From Haematobia irritans (lineage: Eukaryota > Arthropoda > Insecta > Diptera > Muscidae): a DNA stretch of 64,000 nucleotides. The position numbers and the translations under genes are program-made. The stretch covers positions 25,389,211 to 25,453,210 of the forward strand of contig NC_134398.1 of NCBI RefSeq assembly GCF_050003625.1. Reading direction: 5' to 3'. Every line of letters starts with the position of its first letter. The stretch's first letter is position 1. The notes under the pieces are model-generated. The model ran no database searches and had not been told where the DNA came from. It saw only the letters and a list, made by a program, of their open reading frames with translations. Positions 32,616-45,222 of this stretch are shown here, one piece after another.

Positions 32616-33243
32616 CACTGAAAAAAAGCATGCCAGGTTCCAAAGATTTTGTCTTTACTTTAAAAATGTTGGTATTGATTCCGAGCCAAAGAAGCGGAGA
32701 ATACAAGTAAGGATACTTTTAAGACACAATTCTCTTTTAAATTTGGGTTTTTCTGTCCTTGCTTCTAGGAAGCAAATTTTAATTTTTCGCTTTTTCAGCT
32801 TTTTTATTCATATACTACCAAAGACCTTTAAAAACGAGTTGATGACAATTTTATTTTCCAAATTAAGACTCGACTTCCAGTAGAAATTATGCAATGTTTC
32901 AAGTAAAAAACGTCTTTAAAATAAAGTGTTGAAAAACATGTCCTATATTTGAACGAGTTTTTGCTTTGTAGACAAGATACAAAAAGGCCACAAATTTAAA
33001 GACAATTTTATTAAGTTTAAAGAATTTTTCCGAATTATTAAAGTCAAGTTGACCTTAGCCCAAACATTTTTTTAAGTGAAATCACTTAATTATAAGGACA
33101 GTACGACTTTATTGAAAAGTTTATCGACTTTTGGACAAGGAAAAAAACTTATTAGAGAAATGCGACTTCTGTGCTAAGCAAAATTTGCATTAGTATTCTA
33201 AAGACATGAAATCTTTGACCTCACGACAATATTTTTTTCAGTG
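32616..33243 (+). mobile_element. CACTG-ended MITE, complete, 628 bp
   Basis: Ends CACTGAAAAAAAGCATGCC and TTTTTTTCAGTG. It is highly similar to 30117-30771 throughout. The 92-codon frame at 32605-32883 is not conserved in the sister copy and is not a gene. Confidence 0.87.
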
Positions 33244-33428
33244 TATATAGAAATTAATTATTATATGTGATCCTTGGCCGTTGGTATGACACACTAAAAG
33301 TGAGTCAAAAGTAATTCACCGCGCATGGGGGGAAGACCAATGACCTATTTTGCACTTTATCTTCTACAATAACAAACAATTTAGAAATATTAACTAGAAT
33401 TTAGAAATATTCAAAAAATTTAAGATTT

Positions 33429-33508
33429 CGGCCGGACGGAGGATCGAACCACGTACCATCAGTTTATAAAATGAATGAATTAACCACCGAGCCACACTAC
33501 CAACATGG
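33429..33508 (-). mobile_element. tRNA-like SINE head, reverse
   Basis: In reverse: GTGTGGCTCGGTGGTTAATT (A box region) and ACGTGGTTCGATCCTCCGTC (B box). It lies in a non-coding block, 33290-33560, that could be the rest of the SINE. A true tRNA is unlikely because the ends do not pair well. Confidence 0.65.
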
Positions 33509-33574
33509 TTAATGCCAACCAAATATGGTTTACCATTGTTTACCATTCATACATAATTATGTGTATTTGTACAC

Positions 33575-33735
33575 AAATACATACAATGTGTTCTATTTAT
33601 AGAATAGTTTCAAAGGCACATATCTTCAAGAAGTAGAATTAGATTCACCAATTACAGGGTGATTCCTTCTTATTTAAGTTATATTAAAAACGTGGGCTTC
33701 AAAATAATGCACATTAAAAGTTTAGTATGGACATA
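33575..33735 (+). repeat. Dispersed repeat shared with 20755-20930
   Basis: See the partner copy: GTGTTCTATTTATAGAATAG, CTTCAAGAAGTAGAATTAG, ACAGGGTGATTCC and AACGTGGGCTTC occur in order. Confidence 0.75.
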
Positions 33736-33755
33736 CACTAAAGAATTGAATTATT

Positions 33756-34180
33756 ACACAGTAAAAAATTACGTAGTTAAACTAACGCTAAATTTAACTT
33801 ATTTTTATTGCCCAAAAATATTTGTAATTAAATTGTATTATTTTTTTTTCAAAATTTTCCACAGCCCAATGAAATTTTCCGTTTTTGTCTCAAATATTTT
33901 ATGAACTAATCGTAGGTATATAGTTAATTGACCGTACATATAAGTTCAATATGAACTAACTCAGAAGAAAATTTTCATGTGATTCCCAAAACTAGTAAGA
34001 ACGCACTACTTTATGGTTAAAAAGGTCGTGATTTGGCGCCAATGATTTTTGTTCGTTAAGTTTAGTTAATTTGTCTTCTATGAGAGGATGTAATTTCGTG
34101 AAGTGCAGTTAAAAAGTACTCCAGGATATTAAATTCTACCTATAATATAGTTTACCTTTTTTCTGTGCAGTATTATCGAG
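33756..34180. mobile_element. Possible MITE with ends ACACAG...CTGTGC
   Basis: The left end ACACAGTAAAAAATTACG and the right end, in reverse GCACAGAAAAAAGGTAAAC, form an imperfect inverted repeat with a shared GTTAAACTA/GTAAACTA. Interior non-coding. Confidence 0.4.
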
Positions 34181-34811
34181 AATTTACGTATTCCTGTTAA
34201 AGTTGGATACAAACGCACGCATTAATTGAGTAAAATTTAGTTTAGAATTAATTATTTTAAATAATAAATAAAATGTTCTAAGCGGTGTTTCGCAGGTTAA
34301 CATAAAAATATTCGCAATATTTACAATTGGTATTCATTGAGTAAAGGAAAGAACATTTACAGTCGTTGTATTAACGAATTACATCGGTCCATTATTAAAG
34401 ATAAAAATAGTTAATAGCTCGACTATTTTTCGCTTAGTGTATGTTATGTTGTAGGGAAAAAATTTTTGGACTTGATAGTTTGGACAATTTCTTCGATGTT
34501 TTGTTTTGATTAGAAAATATTTTTTTGCACCTGTAATTTGGGCTTAGAAACACGATCTTAGTATTGGCCTTATTTTTGGTATTGAGCTGAGGGCTATGTT
34601 CAGTTTTCAAGCTGAAAACCAGCTTGTTTTCACGGGTACTTTTTTTAATTAACTAATTTAGAAATATAAAATTATTTGCAATCAATTGTTTGGATCTTTT
34701 CCATCCATTATTTGGCAAGACTCGATCAAAATATAATCGTCTACATAAATATATTTGTACTTTTAATTTAGTGTTTTGGTGAAAAAACCGAACATAGTAC
34801 TCACCTCTATA
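34181..34811. other. No gene seen
   Basis: Unrecognised AT-rich sequence. A few imperfect inverted motifs near AGCTGAGGGC...AGCTGAAAACCAGCTTG (34590-34640) are short. Confidence 0.5.
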
Positions 34812-35140
34812 CAGAAAAAAATATCATCAAAATTTGTCCAATAGAAAATTAGTAGAAGTTGAAATTTTCAATTAATAAATTAATTGAAACACTTAACTTT
34901 TCAATCAAGATGAAAACATTAAGTTAATTATGCCAATGTTTGAAAATTTTTATATTTTTAATTAAAAAAAAAAAAACTCGCAAGAAAGTAATGGAACATT
35001 TTTTTTTTAATTTTTAAATAAAAATTTATTTAAAACAATAAATTTGATACTATCATTTCCTTGATTAAAAACATTTCAATTAAAAAACCAATTAGATCAA
35101 TTATTTTCCTGATTTAATCATAAATTTTTTTTGTGTATCT
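34812..35140. mobile_element. Possible AT-rich MITE
   Basis: TACAGAAAAAAATATCATC on the left and, in reverse, TACACAAAAAAAATTTATG on the right. The interior is dominated by AATTAATT-type palindromes such as TCAATTAATAAATTAATTGA. Boundaries are uncertain. Confidence 0.35.
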
Positions 35141-35759
35141 TCGATTTTTTCACCACAACTCGTAAGTAACCCTGCAAAAATATGTATGACAATGAGTATA
35201 TTTTTAGCATGGCTTGCATGGAAATGATCTAAAACATTGATTACGCTCAATTTAATATTTAAAAATTGATAGGTAATCTTTAGAAAAAGAGCCAAAACAG
35301 AACAAAGTACCACCCTATAAATAAAAAATGGAGTATAAATATATATTTGAAATAATTTTAGACGAAATTTTCTTAATGGAGACAAGTACTTGATGTTTTG
35401 TCTCAATAAAAAAAACTGACGTCGAAATTCATTACTTCCAAAACTGGCGTCGAAATTCATTACTTCCACATCAATCCAATACGAAAAAAGGAGCGTATGA
35501 ACCGTCCTGTATAGAAAGTGGAATAAAAATGTATGAAACACCCTGTGAAAACGGGTGAAAATACGGAACGAAATGTGAACATGTGGCAACATAAGCAAGT
35601 AACGGATTGTCGCCAAAATGTACGCAAAACATAATATGTGTTTCAAAGTATGCGATCCATATAAGAAGTAGAATATATGAAAGAAAATCATGCAAATCGG
35701 ACCAAAATCGGAAATACATGTATGATACATATTCTTGTCTACGCATGTATGTAATAAAA

Positions 35760-35760
<1 letters not shown>
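35141..35760 (-). other. Unassigned 209-codon open frame
   Basis: An open frame on the minus strand (35101-35730) encodes a hydrophobic, Phe/Ile/His-rich sequence with no motif I recognise. A 28-bp direct duplication (GACGTCGAAATTCATTACTT, 35417-35467) lies within it. Its last 13 codons overlap the end of the possible MITE. Low complexity and amino-acid content argue against a real protein, though its length is unusual in this AT-rich window. Listed for completeness. Confidence 0.15.
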
Positions 35761-36006
<246 letters not shown>

Positions 36007-36441
36007 CACTGAAAAAACAGTGAACCCTTTTCCATTGCAAAATGAACTAAACTGTAGTAATATTGACCATGATTTAGCCCTTAAGATTTTTTTCAACTTG
36101 TATAGTTTATAATTTTCTTAAATTTTAGTTCATCTATAACATTGTAGTTTAGTTCATTTTTACTACACCATAAGATTTATATAACCCCACCAAGTTAAAA
36201 AGTCAGTATTATTTTGGTTTACTTGCTTATTTTGTGGGAAACCCGATAATAAAAATTGGTTAACAGTCTCTTTAAAATGTCGACGACTAAACTATTTTTA
36301 AATCAATCATTCCACAGTACAGAGAAATTAAATAATTAAAGGAACAGCAAACCGATTTACTATTATGAAAATTTTCATACATTAAAATTAAAATTTCTTT
36401 AAGCAAAAGTACTTTATTATAAAAACTTATGATGAAAGCTC
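36007..36441. other. CACTGAAAAAAC terminus and possible 3' untranslated region
   Basis: CACTGAAAAAACAGTGAACC at 36007 looks like a transposon end and is itself partly palindromic (CACTG...CAGTG). The remainder leads to the stop codon of the two-exon coding fragment, so this could be the 3' flank of that gene or the end of an element that contains it. Confidence 0.4.
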
Positions 36442-36743
36442 TTAATACAATGTTTTTTGAGAATAAAAATTATGACCACGTGGAACAGGAAGTAGTTCAT
36501 TTGAACTCGCTGTTTGGACATTTTGACTTATCCTTTTTTTATTCATCGTAGGTAATTTTTTCACATATCTTGCTGGAAAAAAATGGAAACAATAATGAAA
36601 ATTGTTAAAAATGAACACCATGTAATGAAATATAATTTTTAATTCTTCATTTTAGCTTGTAACTTACCATATTTGGGGCATTTTATCAAATGGTGTAAAG
36701 AATTCAACTTTTCTTTGGAAAACGTATCACATAAAATTTGTAC
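36442..36743 (-). CDS. Two-exon C-terminal coding fragment, unrecognised
   Basis: Exon 36668-36743 follows TTCTCTAATTGTTTCAG and ends ATATG before GTAAGTTAC, a near-perfect donor. It reads VQILCDTFSKEKLNSLHHLI then KCPKY with one base left over. Exon 36442-36572 follows CATTTTTTTCCAG and, taking that base, reads ARYVKKLPTMNKKRISQNVQ, then TASSNELLPVPRGHNFYSQ and ends KTLY and TAA. Phases agree, both splice sites fit the GT-AG rule, and the 95-bp intron is of typical fly size. The product is basic and has no domain I recognise. Any upstream exons would lie in or beyond the N gap at 36815. It may be a host gene or an intron-bearing transposase, given the transposon-like end at 36007. Confidence 0.6.
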
Positions 36744-36814
36744 CTGAAACAATTAGAGAAATAATGAAGTATTCTATATAAACTCATAAAACTGTGTTGT
36801 TATCGATGTGAAGG

Positions 36815-36914
36815 NNNNNNNNNNNNNNNNNNNNNNNNNNNNNNNNNNNNNNNNNNNNNNNNNNNNNNNNNNNNNNNNNNNNNNNNNNNNNNNNNNNNNN
36901 NNNNNNNNNNNNNN
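36815..36914. other. Assembly gap, 100 N
   Basis: Exactly 100 undetermined bases, the usual placeholder for a gap of unknown size. It borders an A-run and a SINE, so collapsed repeats are likely. Confidence 0.99.
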
Positions 36915-36925
36915 AAAAAAAAAAA

Positions 36926-37711
<786 letters not shown>

Positions 37712-37739
37712 CTTATATGGGTAATTGTCTATTGATGAC

Positions 37740-38106
<367 letters not shown>

Positions 38107-38324
38107 ACATATATTAAAGATATGGTCGGAAGATTCCGAAAAAATATTCAACATTACATTCTACTATTTTAAATTTTTAATATGAACTGTAAAATGTGTC
38201 TTATTAAAGACCTAAAGTCTGAAAAGAACAGTGTTTGATATAAACGAAATGGACTGTATTCTTGGTTCAAAACGTTTTCGGTACACGTATTCCAAAGGTT
38301 TTTTTTTTTTTTCTTTGCGTGTAT
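38107..38324. other. No gene seen
   Basis: Low-copy AT-rich sequence leading to a T-run before the array. Confidence 0.5.
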
Positions 38325-38555
38325 AGACAATTTTGTCATAATTTTATTTCTATAGAAAATTTTGTAAACAATTTATTTCTATGAAAAAGTTTACCAAAAT
38401 TTTATTTCTATAGAAAATTTTCCCAAAATTTTATTTCTATAGGTAATTTTATTTCTAAATTTTTACTCCTATAGAAAATTTTGTCAACATTTTATTTCTA
38501 TAGAAAATTTTGTCAAAATTTTATTTCTACAGAAAATTTTGTCAAAATTGTTTAA
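38325..38555 (+). repeat. 30-bp tandem array, short block
   Basis: About seven or eight units with TTTATTTCTATAGAAAATTT cores. Confidence 0.92.
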
Positions 38556-39369
38556 TTGAGTTTAACTTTAAAATAAACAAAAAAACTTAGTTAGCTCGTA
38601 TCTCCTTAACTATGTGCCTTAGGGTCAACAAGAGCTTAATTCGTGATCATCTCCAAAGAAATCAAAAAATCCATGAAGAAGGTGAAAAAATCGACATTTT
38701 TATATAAAATCATTCGTGATCATCTTAAAAAAATTTTGTCTGAATATATGTTTGGTATGACAATGACAAAAAAACACTTTTGAATAGTTCTGTTCAAAGG
38801 GCATATCACGCTGTAACTGAGATCACATAGAGAAGTCGGGTCCAAACGGAATACCACACGTATTGCTACTGAAACCACATCTGAAACATTTCTTTGTATT
38901 CAACCATAAATGCATCACGGCTATACCAAATACATCAATATGTAGGACGCGACCGTGCCTCTGCCCAAAATTTATCTTTTAACCTTTCATAACTCATCAT
39001 GATACCTACCATGCACTTAACTCAAAAAATGCGATTATATGATAATTTTTGTTTTGTTATACATTTTCACAACTTTTCCGTTAAGCTTCCACTAAAAATA
39101 CATAAAATGTAAATTTCCCAAATCCGCTGGAATATGAAATGAGCATAAAAACCTACTTCATCGTCAAAGTGTGGGCGGGGGAGGGAAATATTCACCATCC
39201 TCTATCAAACAACCCGTTTGTGACCAATGTCTACGATAACTTTTACGTGGCTGTAAAAAAATAAACATAAACAAAAAGTTTTCACGACGAACAAAAAAAT
39301 CAAAAAAAAATCAAATCGAAATAATTTGAAAGTTTGTGACATTAAAACTGTTGGATTTAGTTGCCATAG
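38556..39369. other. Low-copy sequence upstream of an exon candidate
   Basis: No repeats of the window's main families were recognised, apart from a weak SINE-like patch at 38818-38920 (AAGTCGGGTCCAAACGGAAT). A GC-rich patch, GTGTGGGCGGGGGAGGG, lies at 39169-39185. This could be the 5' flank or untranslated region of the exon at 39370; no TATA box or initiator was convincing. Confidence 0.4.
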
Positions 39370-39460
39370 ATGATGGATACTAAAACACCTGACATCTTCG
39401 AGCAGGTGGTTCCAAATCAAAAAGAGAACAACGTCAACGACTTGCCTTTAGATGATGAAG
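39370..39460 (+). CDS. Candidate first coding exon, unrecognised protein
   Basis: A TAG stop lies directly upstream in frame (39367-39369), then ATGATG opens 30 codons reading MMDTKTPDIFEQVVPNQKEN, then NVNDLPLDDE plus one base, before GAAG and GTAATAAAG, an acceptable splice donor. Codon use (GAG, CAG, GTG, AAC, GAC, GTC) is much less AT-biased than the surroundings, as expected of real coding sequence. The peptide is acidic and hydrophilic, so an intracellular N-terminus is likely. The next exon is not identified: the candidate at 45223 needs a different phase with its best acceptor. Confidence 0.4.
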
Positions 39461-39719
39461 GTAATAAAGGATGCTGTAATAAGTTTTTGCATTCAAAGAT
39501 GCAAATGCATTGTTTTTAGTATTTTTTTTTTAATGTAGTGAAATACGAACATTTTTATTGTTCATCTTCTGATGCACAACGATGGACTATATGGTACTAT
39601 TTTTTTTAATTTGGTCTTGGAAGTGAAAACTGTGTTTTTATTACCTTTACAATGCGGAGTCTAATATAAACAATTTCTTCGTTCATTTGACTCTCATTCG
39701 AAACCGTAGTTGAAAACAT
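39461..39719. other. No feature; possible start of an intron
   Basis: AT-rich with long T-runs, consistent with intron sequence. Confidence 0.4.
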
Positions 39720-41225
39720 GTATATACCGCCGTAAGTTCGGCGTGGTATTTGTCTAATATATACGTGGTATATATTAGACAAAGAAGGTATGTATAGGTA
39801 AGTCTACAAACAATTACGAATTGATATGGGCTTTTGCACGGTATATAGAGAGCCAGAAATGAAATATGGGTCGCTTATATGGGGGCCATATACAATTATG
39901 AACTTGATATTGACCAATTTTTGTATGATTGGGGATCGATTTATATGATGGCTATATATAACTATTGACCGATATGGACCTAGTTAGGCATGCTTGTTAA
40001 CGGTCATATACTAGCACAATGTAACATATTTCAACTGACTCGGATGAAATTTGCTCCTTCAAGAGGCTCCAAAACCAAATCTTGGGTTTATATGGGGGCT
40101 ATATATGATTATGGACCGATATGGACCACTTTTGGCATGGTTGTAAAATATCATATACTTACACCATGTACCAAATTTCAACCGGATCGGATGAACTTTG
40201 CTCCTCCAAGAGGCTCCGTAGGTCAAATCTGGGGATCGGTTTATATGGGGGCTATATATAATTATGGACCGATATGGACCAATTCCTGCGTGGTTGTTAG
40301 ATATCATAAACTTACACCATGTACCAAATTTCAACCGAATCGGATGAATTTTGCTCTTCCAAGATGCACCACAGGTCAAATCTGAGGATCGGTTTATATG
40401 GGATATATAATGAACCGATATGGACCAATTCCTGCGTGGTTGTTAGAGATCATAAACTTACACCACGTACCGAATTTCAACCGAATTGGATGAATTTTGC
40501 TCTTCCACGAGGCTCCGAGGAGGTCAAATCTGTGAGTCGGTTTATATGGGGGCTATATACAATTATGGACCGATGTGGATCAATTTTTTGCATGGTTGTT
40601 AAAGACCATATACTTACATTATGTACCAAATTTCAGCCGGATCGGATGAAATTTGCTTCTCTTAGAGGCTCCGCAAGCCAAATCGGGAGGTCGGTTTATA
40701 TGGGGCCTATATATTATTATGGACCTTTTATAGATGAAATTTGCTTCTCTTAGAGGCTCCGCAAGCCAAATCTGGGGATCGGTTTATATGGGGTTTATGT
40801 GGGGGCTAATTATGGACCGTTGTGGGACAATTTTTGAATGGTTGTTAAAGACCATATACTTACACCATGTACCAAATTTCAACCGCATCGGATGAACTTT
40901 GCTCCTCCAAAAGGCTCCTCAAGCCAAATCTGAGCGTCGGTTTATATGGGGGCTATACGTAAAAGTGGTCCGATATGGCCCAATTGCTATAACATCTGAC
41001 CTACATCAATAACAACTACTTGTGCCAAGTTTCACGTCGATAGCTTGCTTTGTTCGGAAGTTAGCGTGATTTTAACAGACGGACATGCTTAGATCGACTC
41101 AGAATTTTACCACGACCCAGAATATATATATATAATTTATGGGGTCTTAGAGCAATATTTCGATGTGTTACAAACGGAATGACAAAGTTAATATACCCCC
41201 CATCCTATGGTGGAGGGTATAAAAA
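39720..41225 (+). mobile_element. Family A element, complete copy
   Basis: Starts near TATATACCGCCGTAAGTTCG and ends CCATCCTATGGTGGAGGGTA then TAAAAA. Six or seven units of roughly 155 bp contain GGTTTATATGGGGGCTATAT, TGGACCGATATGGACCA and GTACCAAATTTCAACCG. The 3' part has TTAACAGACGGACATGCTTA, GATCGACTCAGAATTTTACC and ACAAACGGAATGACAAAG. It encodes no protein; frames of 106-144 codons here are repeat by-products. It is the best reference for this family in the window. Confidence 0.85.
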
Positions 41226-41699
41226 GCGATTATCTTTTAGAGTAGCCTCTCAAACTAAATTAAGTATGCAAGGCAAAGGACCCAGAAAAATGAGCCCAAA
41301 AACCAAATGAAATAGAGCCACAAATGTGGGGCAATGATTCGTTATGAACATGAAAATTAGCCCCAATAACATGTAACTGAAACTGGACTTTAAAATAAAA
41401 TTATAGCTAATTTTCACTTTTGAATTAAAGAACCGTGTGGAAATATATCCTAACTGGGCGCTATGAATATGGACCCCATAAAAATTAGCCCCTAAATCTA
41501 AATGAAGTAGAACCCCAAAAAAGTATATGGAAAACAAATGTTTATTTTTTTGGGGAGTAACTTCATGTGTTGCGATACTATGGGTATAGTTGCCACCATT
41601 GACAAATCCCAGAATGAAAAAACAAGTCCCACTTAAAAAAGCAGCACAATCCCAAAAACGAAATTGGGTTTCATTTTTATTTGAAATATTGGAGTCTGT
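41226..41699. repeat. Palindrome-prone dispersed repeat (AGCCCC type)
   Basis: 41460-41540 has TATGGACCCCATAAAAATTA and GTAGAACCCCAAAAAAG. 41585-41700 (AGTTGCCACCATTGAC; ATCCCAGAATGAAAAAAC) is the reverse complement of 43985-44065. The pair flanks the family B copy in inverted orientation. A 95-codon reverse frame here is not supported. Confidence 0.6.
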
Positions 41700-42896
41700 T
41701 ATACCCTAAACCACATAGTGGTCAGGGTATAATAAGTTTGATCGGCCAAAAAATGTGCCTACCAGAAATATTGATTTTAGACCCCATAAAATATATACCG
41801 ATCGACTCAGAATCACCTCCTGAGTCGATCTAGCGCTTGGTGTCCGTCCGTCCGTCCGTCTGTCCATGTATTTGTTGTTCACAGGATTCCGGTCGCAATT
41901 ATTAACCGATTTTCGCAAAAAGCAAAAAAAATTTCGCCAAAGCTAATCTTTTCCATCGCCCTTCAAGCCTGCAAAATTTAATCCAAATCGGTTCAGATTT
42001 AGATATAGCTCTCATATATATGTATCGCCCGATTTTCCCAAATTTGGCCACAAAACCCTTATTTATCAACCGATCTTACTCAAAGTTGGCTAAATATAAT
42101 ATTCTATAGCACTAACTATATGTGAAAAAAATCATCGAAATCGGTTCAGATTTAGCTATAGCTCTCATATATATGTAACACCCGATTTTTCTAAATTTGG
42201 CCATAAAACCCTTATTTATAAAGCGATCTTACCCAAATTTGGCTAAATGTAGTCTTCTATAGCACTAACTATATGCAAAAAATCGTCGAAATCGGTTCAA
42301 ATTTAGATATAGCTCTCATATATATGTATAGCCCGATTATCCCAAATTTGGCCATAGAACCCTTATTTATTAACCGATCTTACTAAAAGTTGGCTAGATC
42401 CAGTCCTCTATAGTACTAACTATATGTGCAAAATTTCATCGAAATAAGTTCATATGTAGATATAGCTCCCATATATGTATCACCCGATTTTGAAAAATTC
42501 GCCCCTAATAACCTTATGTTTGACCATACAGGCCTCATTTCTTAACTGATCTTACTCAAATCTTGCACAAGGTAACCTTTTGTGGTACTAATCAAACCGG
42601 CAAAATATTATGCAAATTGGTTCAGATTTAGATATAGCTTCCATATATATGCATCGCTCGATTTTCCCAAATTTGGCCATAGTACTCTTATTTATTAACC
42701 AATGTTACTCAAATTTCAAATTTTTATGTACTAGCCGATCGTACTTATACGTACTTGTAGCTCTTACATAAGAATATTGCTCGATTTTTACAAATATGTA
42801 TTTATTACCCACACTAATTTAACGATTTTCTCTTTATTTAATAATAGACTCAATATTAGTGGCATACTAACTCCGTAGGTGCAATATCAACACAGC

Positions 42897-43559
42897 CAGT
42901 GTTGCTAGAAGTAGGGAAAATTACTTATATGTAGGGTTTTTCTAATATTTAGCGTCTTGTAGGGACGTAGGGCCACAATGTAGGACATTTTCACTCAACA
43001 CAATTTGTAATAATTTTTACATGTTGGTGGCTCTAGAGGAGGAAATTAGAAGCCGGCAAGGCTTGGTCTTTAACAATGTGTGGTAAACTTTACTCCTGTA
43101 GAGAATTTTGTCAACATTTTATTTCTATAGAACATTTTGTCAAAATTGTACTTCTATAGAATTTTTATTAAAAATATTATTTCTATAAAAAATTTTCTCA
43201 AAATTTTATTTCTGTGGAATTTTTTCTCAAAATTTTATTTCTATAGAAAAATTTCTCACAAAAATTTGTTTATAGAAACTTTTTCCAAAATTTTATTTTC
43301 ATCGTGATTTAACAAAAAAGATTACTAATTTGGGTAGAATTCTACCAACTGTGGCAACCGTGGTGGTAATACAAATTTATATTATAAGTTATGTACGTTG
43401 CATATTCATGTTTTAAGATAATAAAGTACTTAGAACCATTTTTGTTTTGTGAAATTTGTTTAAATTTAACGAAAAATATAGTAGGGAAAATTGTTTGGGA
43501 AAGTAGGGAACTTTTTTTGTCCTTGTAGGGTAAATCGAACATTATCCGTGGCAACATTG
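42897..43559. mobile_element. CAGTGTTGC-ended element carrying 30-bp repeats
   Basis: Left end CAGTGTTGCTAGAAGTAGGG; right end, in reverse, CAATGTTGCCACGGATAATG. AAGTAGGGAA recurs near both ends. Ends of this type are common in hAT-like MITEs, but the flanking 8 bases do not match, so the boundary or type is tentative. A 30-bp array lies at 43085-43310. Confidence 0.55.
43085..43310 (+). repeat. 30-bp tandem array inside an element
   Basis: About seven diverged units (GTCAACATTTTATTTCTATAG; CTCAAAATTTTATTTC). Confidence 0.88.
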
Positions 43560-43757
43560 ACTATGAGCTATAGTCAGATTGACACAAAGCTCCACTAGAC
43601 ATGTACCTCTTAATTTTCTTAAATATGCAACTGCGGTTTATCTCCCAGACCTATATGTTACCCCACAAATGCTTATGATTACTAATTCTGTTATGGTGGT
43701 TTAGGGTATGATATAATCGGCCCCGCCCGACTTTCTACTTTACTTACTTGTTTTTTT

Positions 43758-44376
43758 TAATGCAAAGGAGTTTGTAAAAAAAAATTAAACGACTATGGAC
43801 CCTATGAAAGTTAGCCCCAAAAACATAACTGAAGTAGTACCCCAAAAAATTGTATGGAAAGCAACAACATAAATTGTTTCCTTGCTTTTTGGGGAGTATC
43901 TTCATTTAATTGTTGGGGTCCCTTTGTATTATGAAAATATATCTGAATATTTGAAATGAGAATAAAATCCAAGTTCCTTTTATAGGATTGTGCTTTGTTT
44001 TAAAGTGAGGTCTATTTTCGCATTCTGGGATATGACAATGGTGGCAACCGTACACAGTATGGTTGACTAAGACTTTGTAGGACTATGAACTTTCTTTCCC
44101 CTATGGACCGATTGCTAACGCAATTCCCGAAAGATTCGTACATATTATTTTTTTTCTTAAAACTTCATATTTTTCCTATCACTTAGGGTTCGTTTTCACA
44201 TGGCCTTTAAATTGAAATAAAATGTGTCCTAATTATGGGTTAGACTTTTATGCTTCAGTTACATCTTGATGGGGTTTATTGACATCTTGAGCATTTAGAC
44301 ATTCGAATTTTTATCCGATTTGCCTGAAATTCAAAATCTGGAAGTATTTTGGATCCGCGTAGAAGTGTGCTGTATA
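43758..44376. repeat. AGCCCC-type repeat, second copy, then unrecognised DNA
   Basis: 43790-44065 carries CTATGGACCCTATGAAAG, TTAGCCCCAAAAACATAAC and TTTTTGGGGAGTATCTTC, matching 41460-41560 directly and 41585-41700 in reverse. 44290-44340 resembles a family A unit. Confidence 0.6.
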
Positions 44377-44710
44377 TGCACGCAGAGAAGGAATATGATC
44401 ACCTCAAACATGTTTTAAAAGCAAAATGTTATTTTTGTATGGTGACCATGTAACATGATTTTGGAAGCAATCGGTTCAGATTTTGATATAGGTCCCATAT
44501 ATATCTTTCGCCCGATTTAGACACGTATAACCCCAGAAATCTAAGTTTTATTCCGAATTACTTGAAACTTTGCACAGGGAGTATAATTAAGATTCTGGAT
44601 GTGCATGCTAATTTTGGTTGAAAACGGGTCAGATATAGGTATAGCAGCCATATAAATCTTTCGCCCGATTTTCCGTAATATGACCACAGAAGTCAAAGTT
44701 GTAATTTTAA
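44377..44710 (-). repeat. Short repeat plus family C fragment
   Basis: ACGCAGAGAAGGAATATGAT then CACCTCAAACATGTTT (44379-44414) is repeated in reverse at 52420-52475. 44460-44705 carries ATCGGTTCAGATTTTGATAT and ATATATCTTTCGCCCGATTT, two units of family C in reverse. Confidence 0.65.
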
Positions 44711-45222
44711 ATTAATGGTTATGAACATTATTTGAATTAAAATTTCGTTATTTTAAAGAAATTTTAATATTGTTTAAATAACCTACCCAAAAAAATAAGG
44801 TTGCAGATTTTACATATGGGGACAATATTTTTTCACTTAGCATGCCAAATAATTTATTTCATGAATTTCTTGGTATAGCAAATTGAGCTGAAAATCTTGC
44901 AAATTTTTTTCTAATTAGCCATTCTCTGTTTTCCACAAAAAAAAAACACACACACACACACCTAACACAAAACTACATCTTCCATACACTGTCATATACG
45001 ATTCACGACAAGATCTTATCATTTAAGCTAGAATTATTAAACTTCATATTCCTTTTACATTCAGCATTCTGCATTGAGGTCCTTTGGACAAACTAAAGCT
45101 TATAATGAGTTTGTGTTGCATTATTAAACGATATAATGCGTAAATAAATTTAATTACATTAAGTTGTAATTATGTGAAGGGTTCTGGCTTTGGTTTTGTT
45201 TTGTTTTTTTTTTGTCGTTTAG
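44711..45222. other. Low-copy, intron-like sequence
   Basis: AT-rich, with a (CA)n run at 44947-44962. The last 40 bases form a pyrimidine-rich tract ending GTCGTTTAG, the acceptor of the next exon candidate. Confidence 0.4.

Larger units (their letters stand above)
41700..43757 (-). mobile_element. Family B element, complete, with insertion
   Basis: Starts with the terminal hairpin TATACCCTAAACCACATAGT then GGTCAGGGTATAATAAG. In reverse, the other end is GTCGGGCGGGGCCGATTATA, TCATACCCTAAACCACC. Units of about 155 bp contain AGATATAGCTCTCATATATA and TGTATCGCCCGATTTTCCC. It includes ATCACCTCCTGAGTCGATCT and a (GTCC)n-type tract at 41840. A second element (42897-43559) is inserted. Confidence 0.83.

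Noticed and set aside
35101..35730. 209-codon frame as a membrane protein gene
   Set aside because: Hydrophobic but low-complexity, overlaps a likely MITE end, contains a fresh duplication, and has no recognisable domain or splice context. Kept only as a low-confidence entry.
40319..40753. 144-codon frame and others in family A, C and A2 elements
   Set aside because: They follow the 155-bp units, shift between copies and are not conserved between copies of the same family.
41440..44085. LTRs of a retrotransposon around the family B copy
   Set aside because: The flanking matches are partly inverted and have no TG...CA ends, primer binding site or gag-pol between them.
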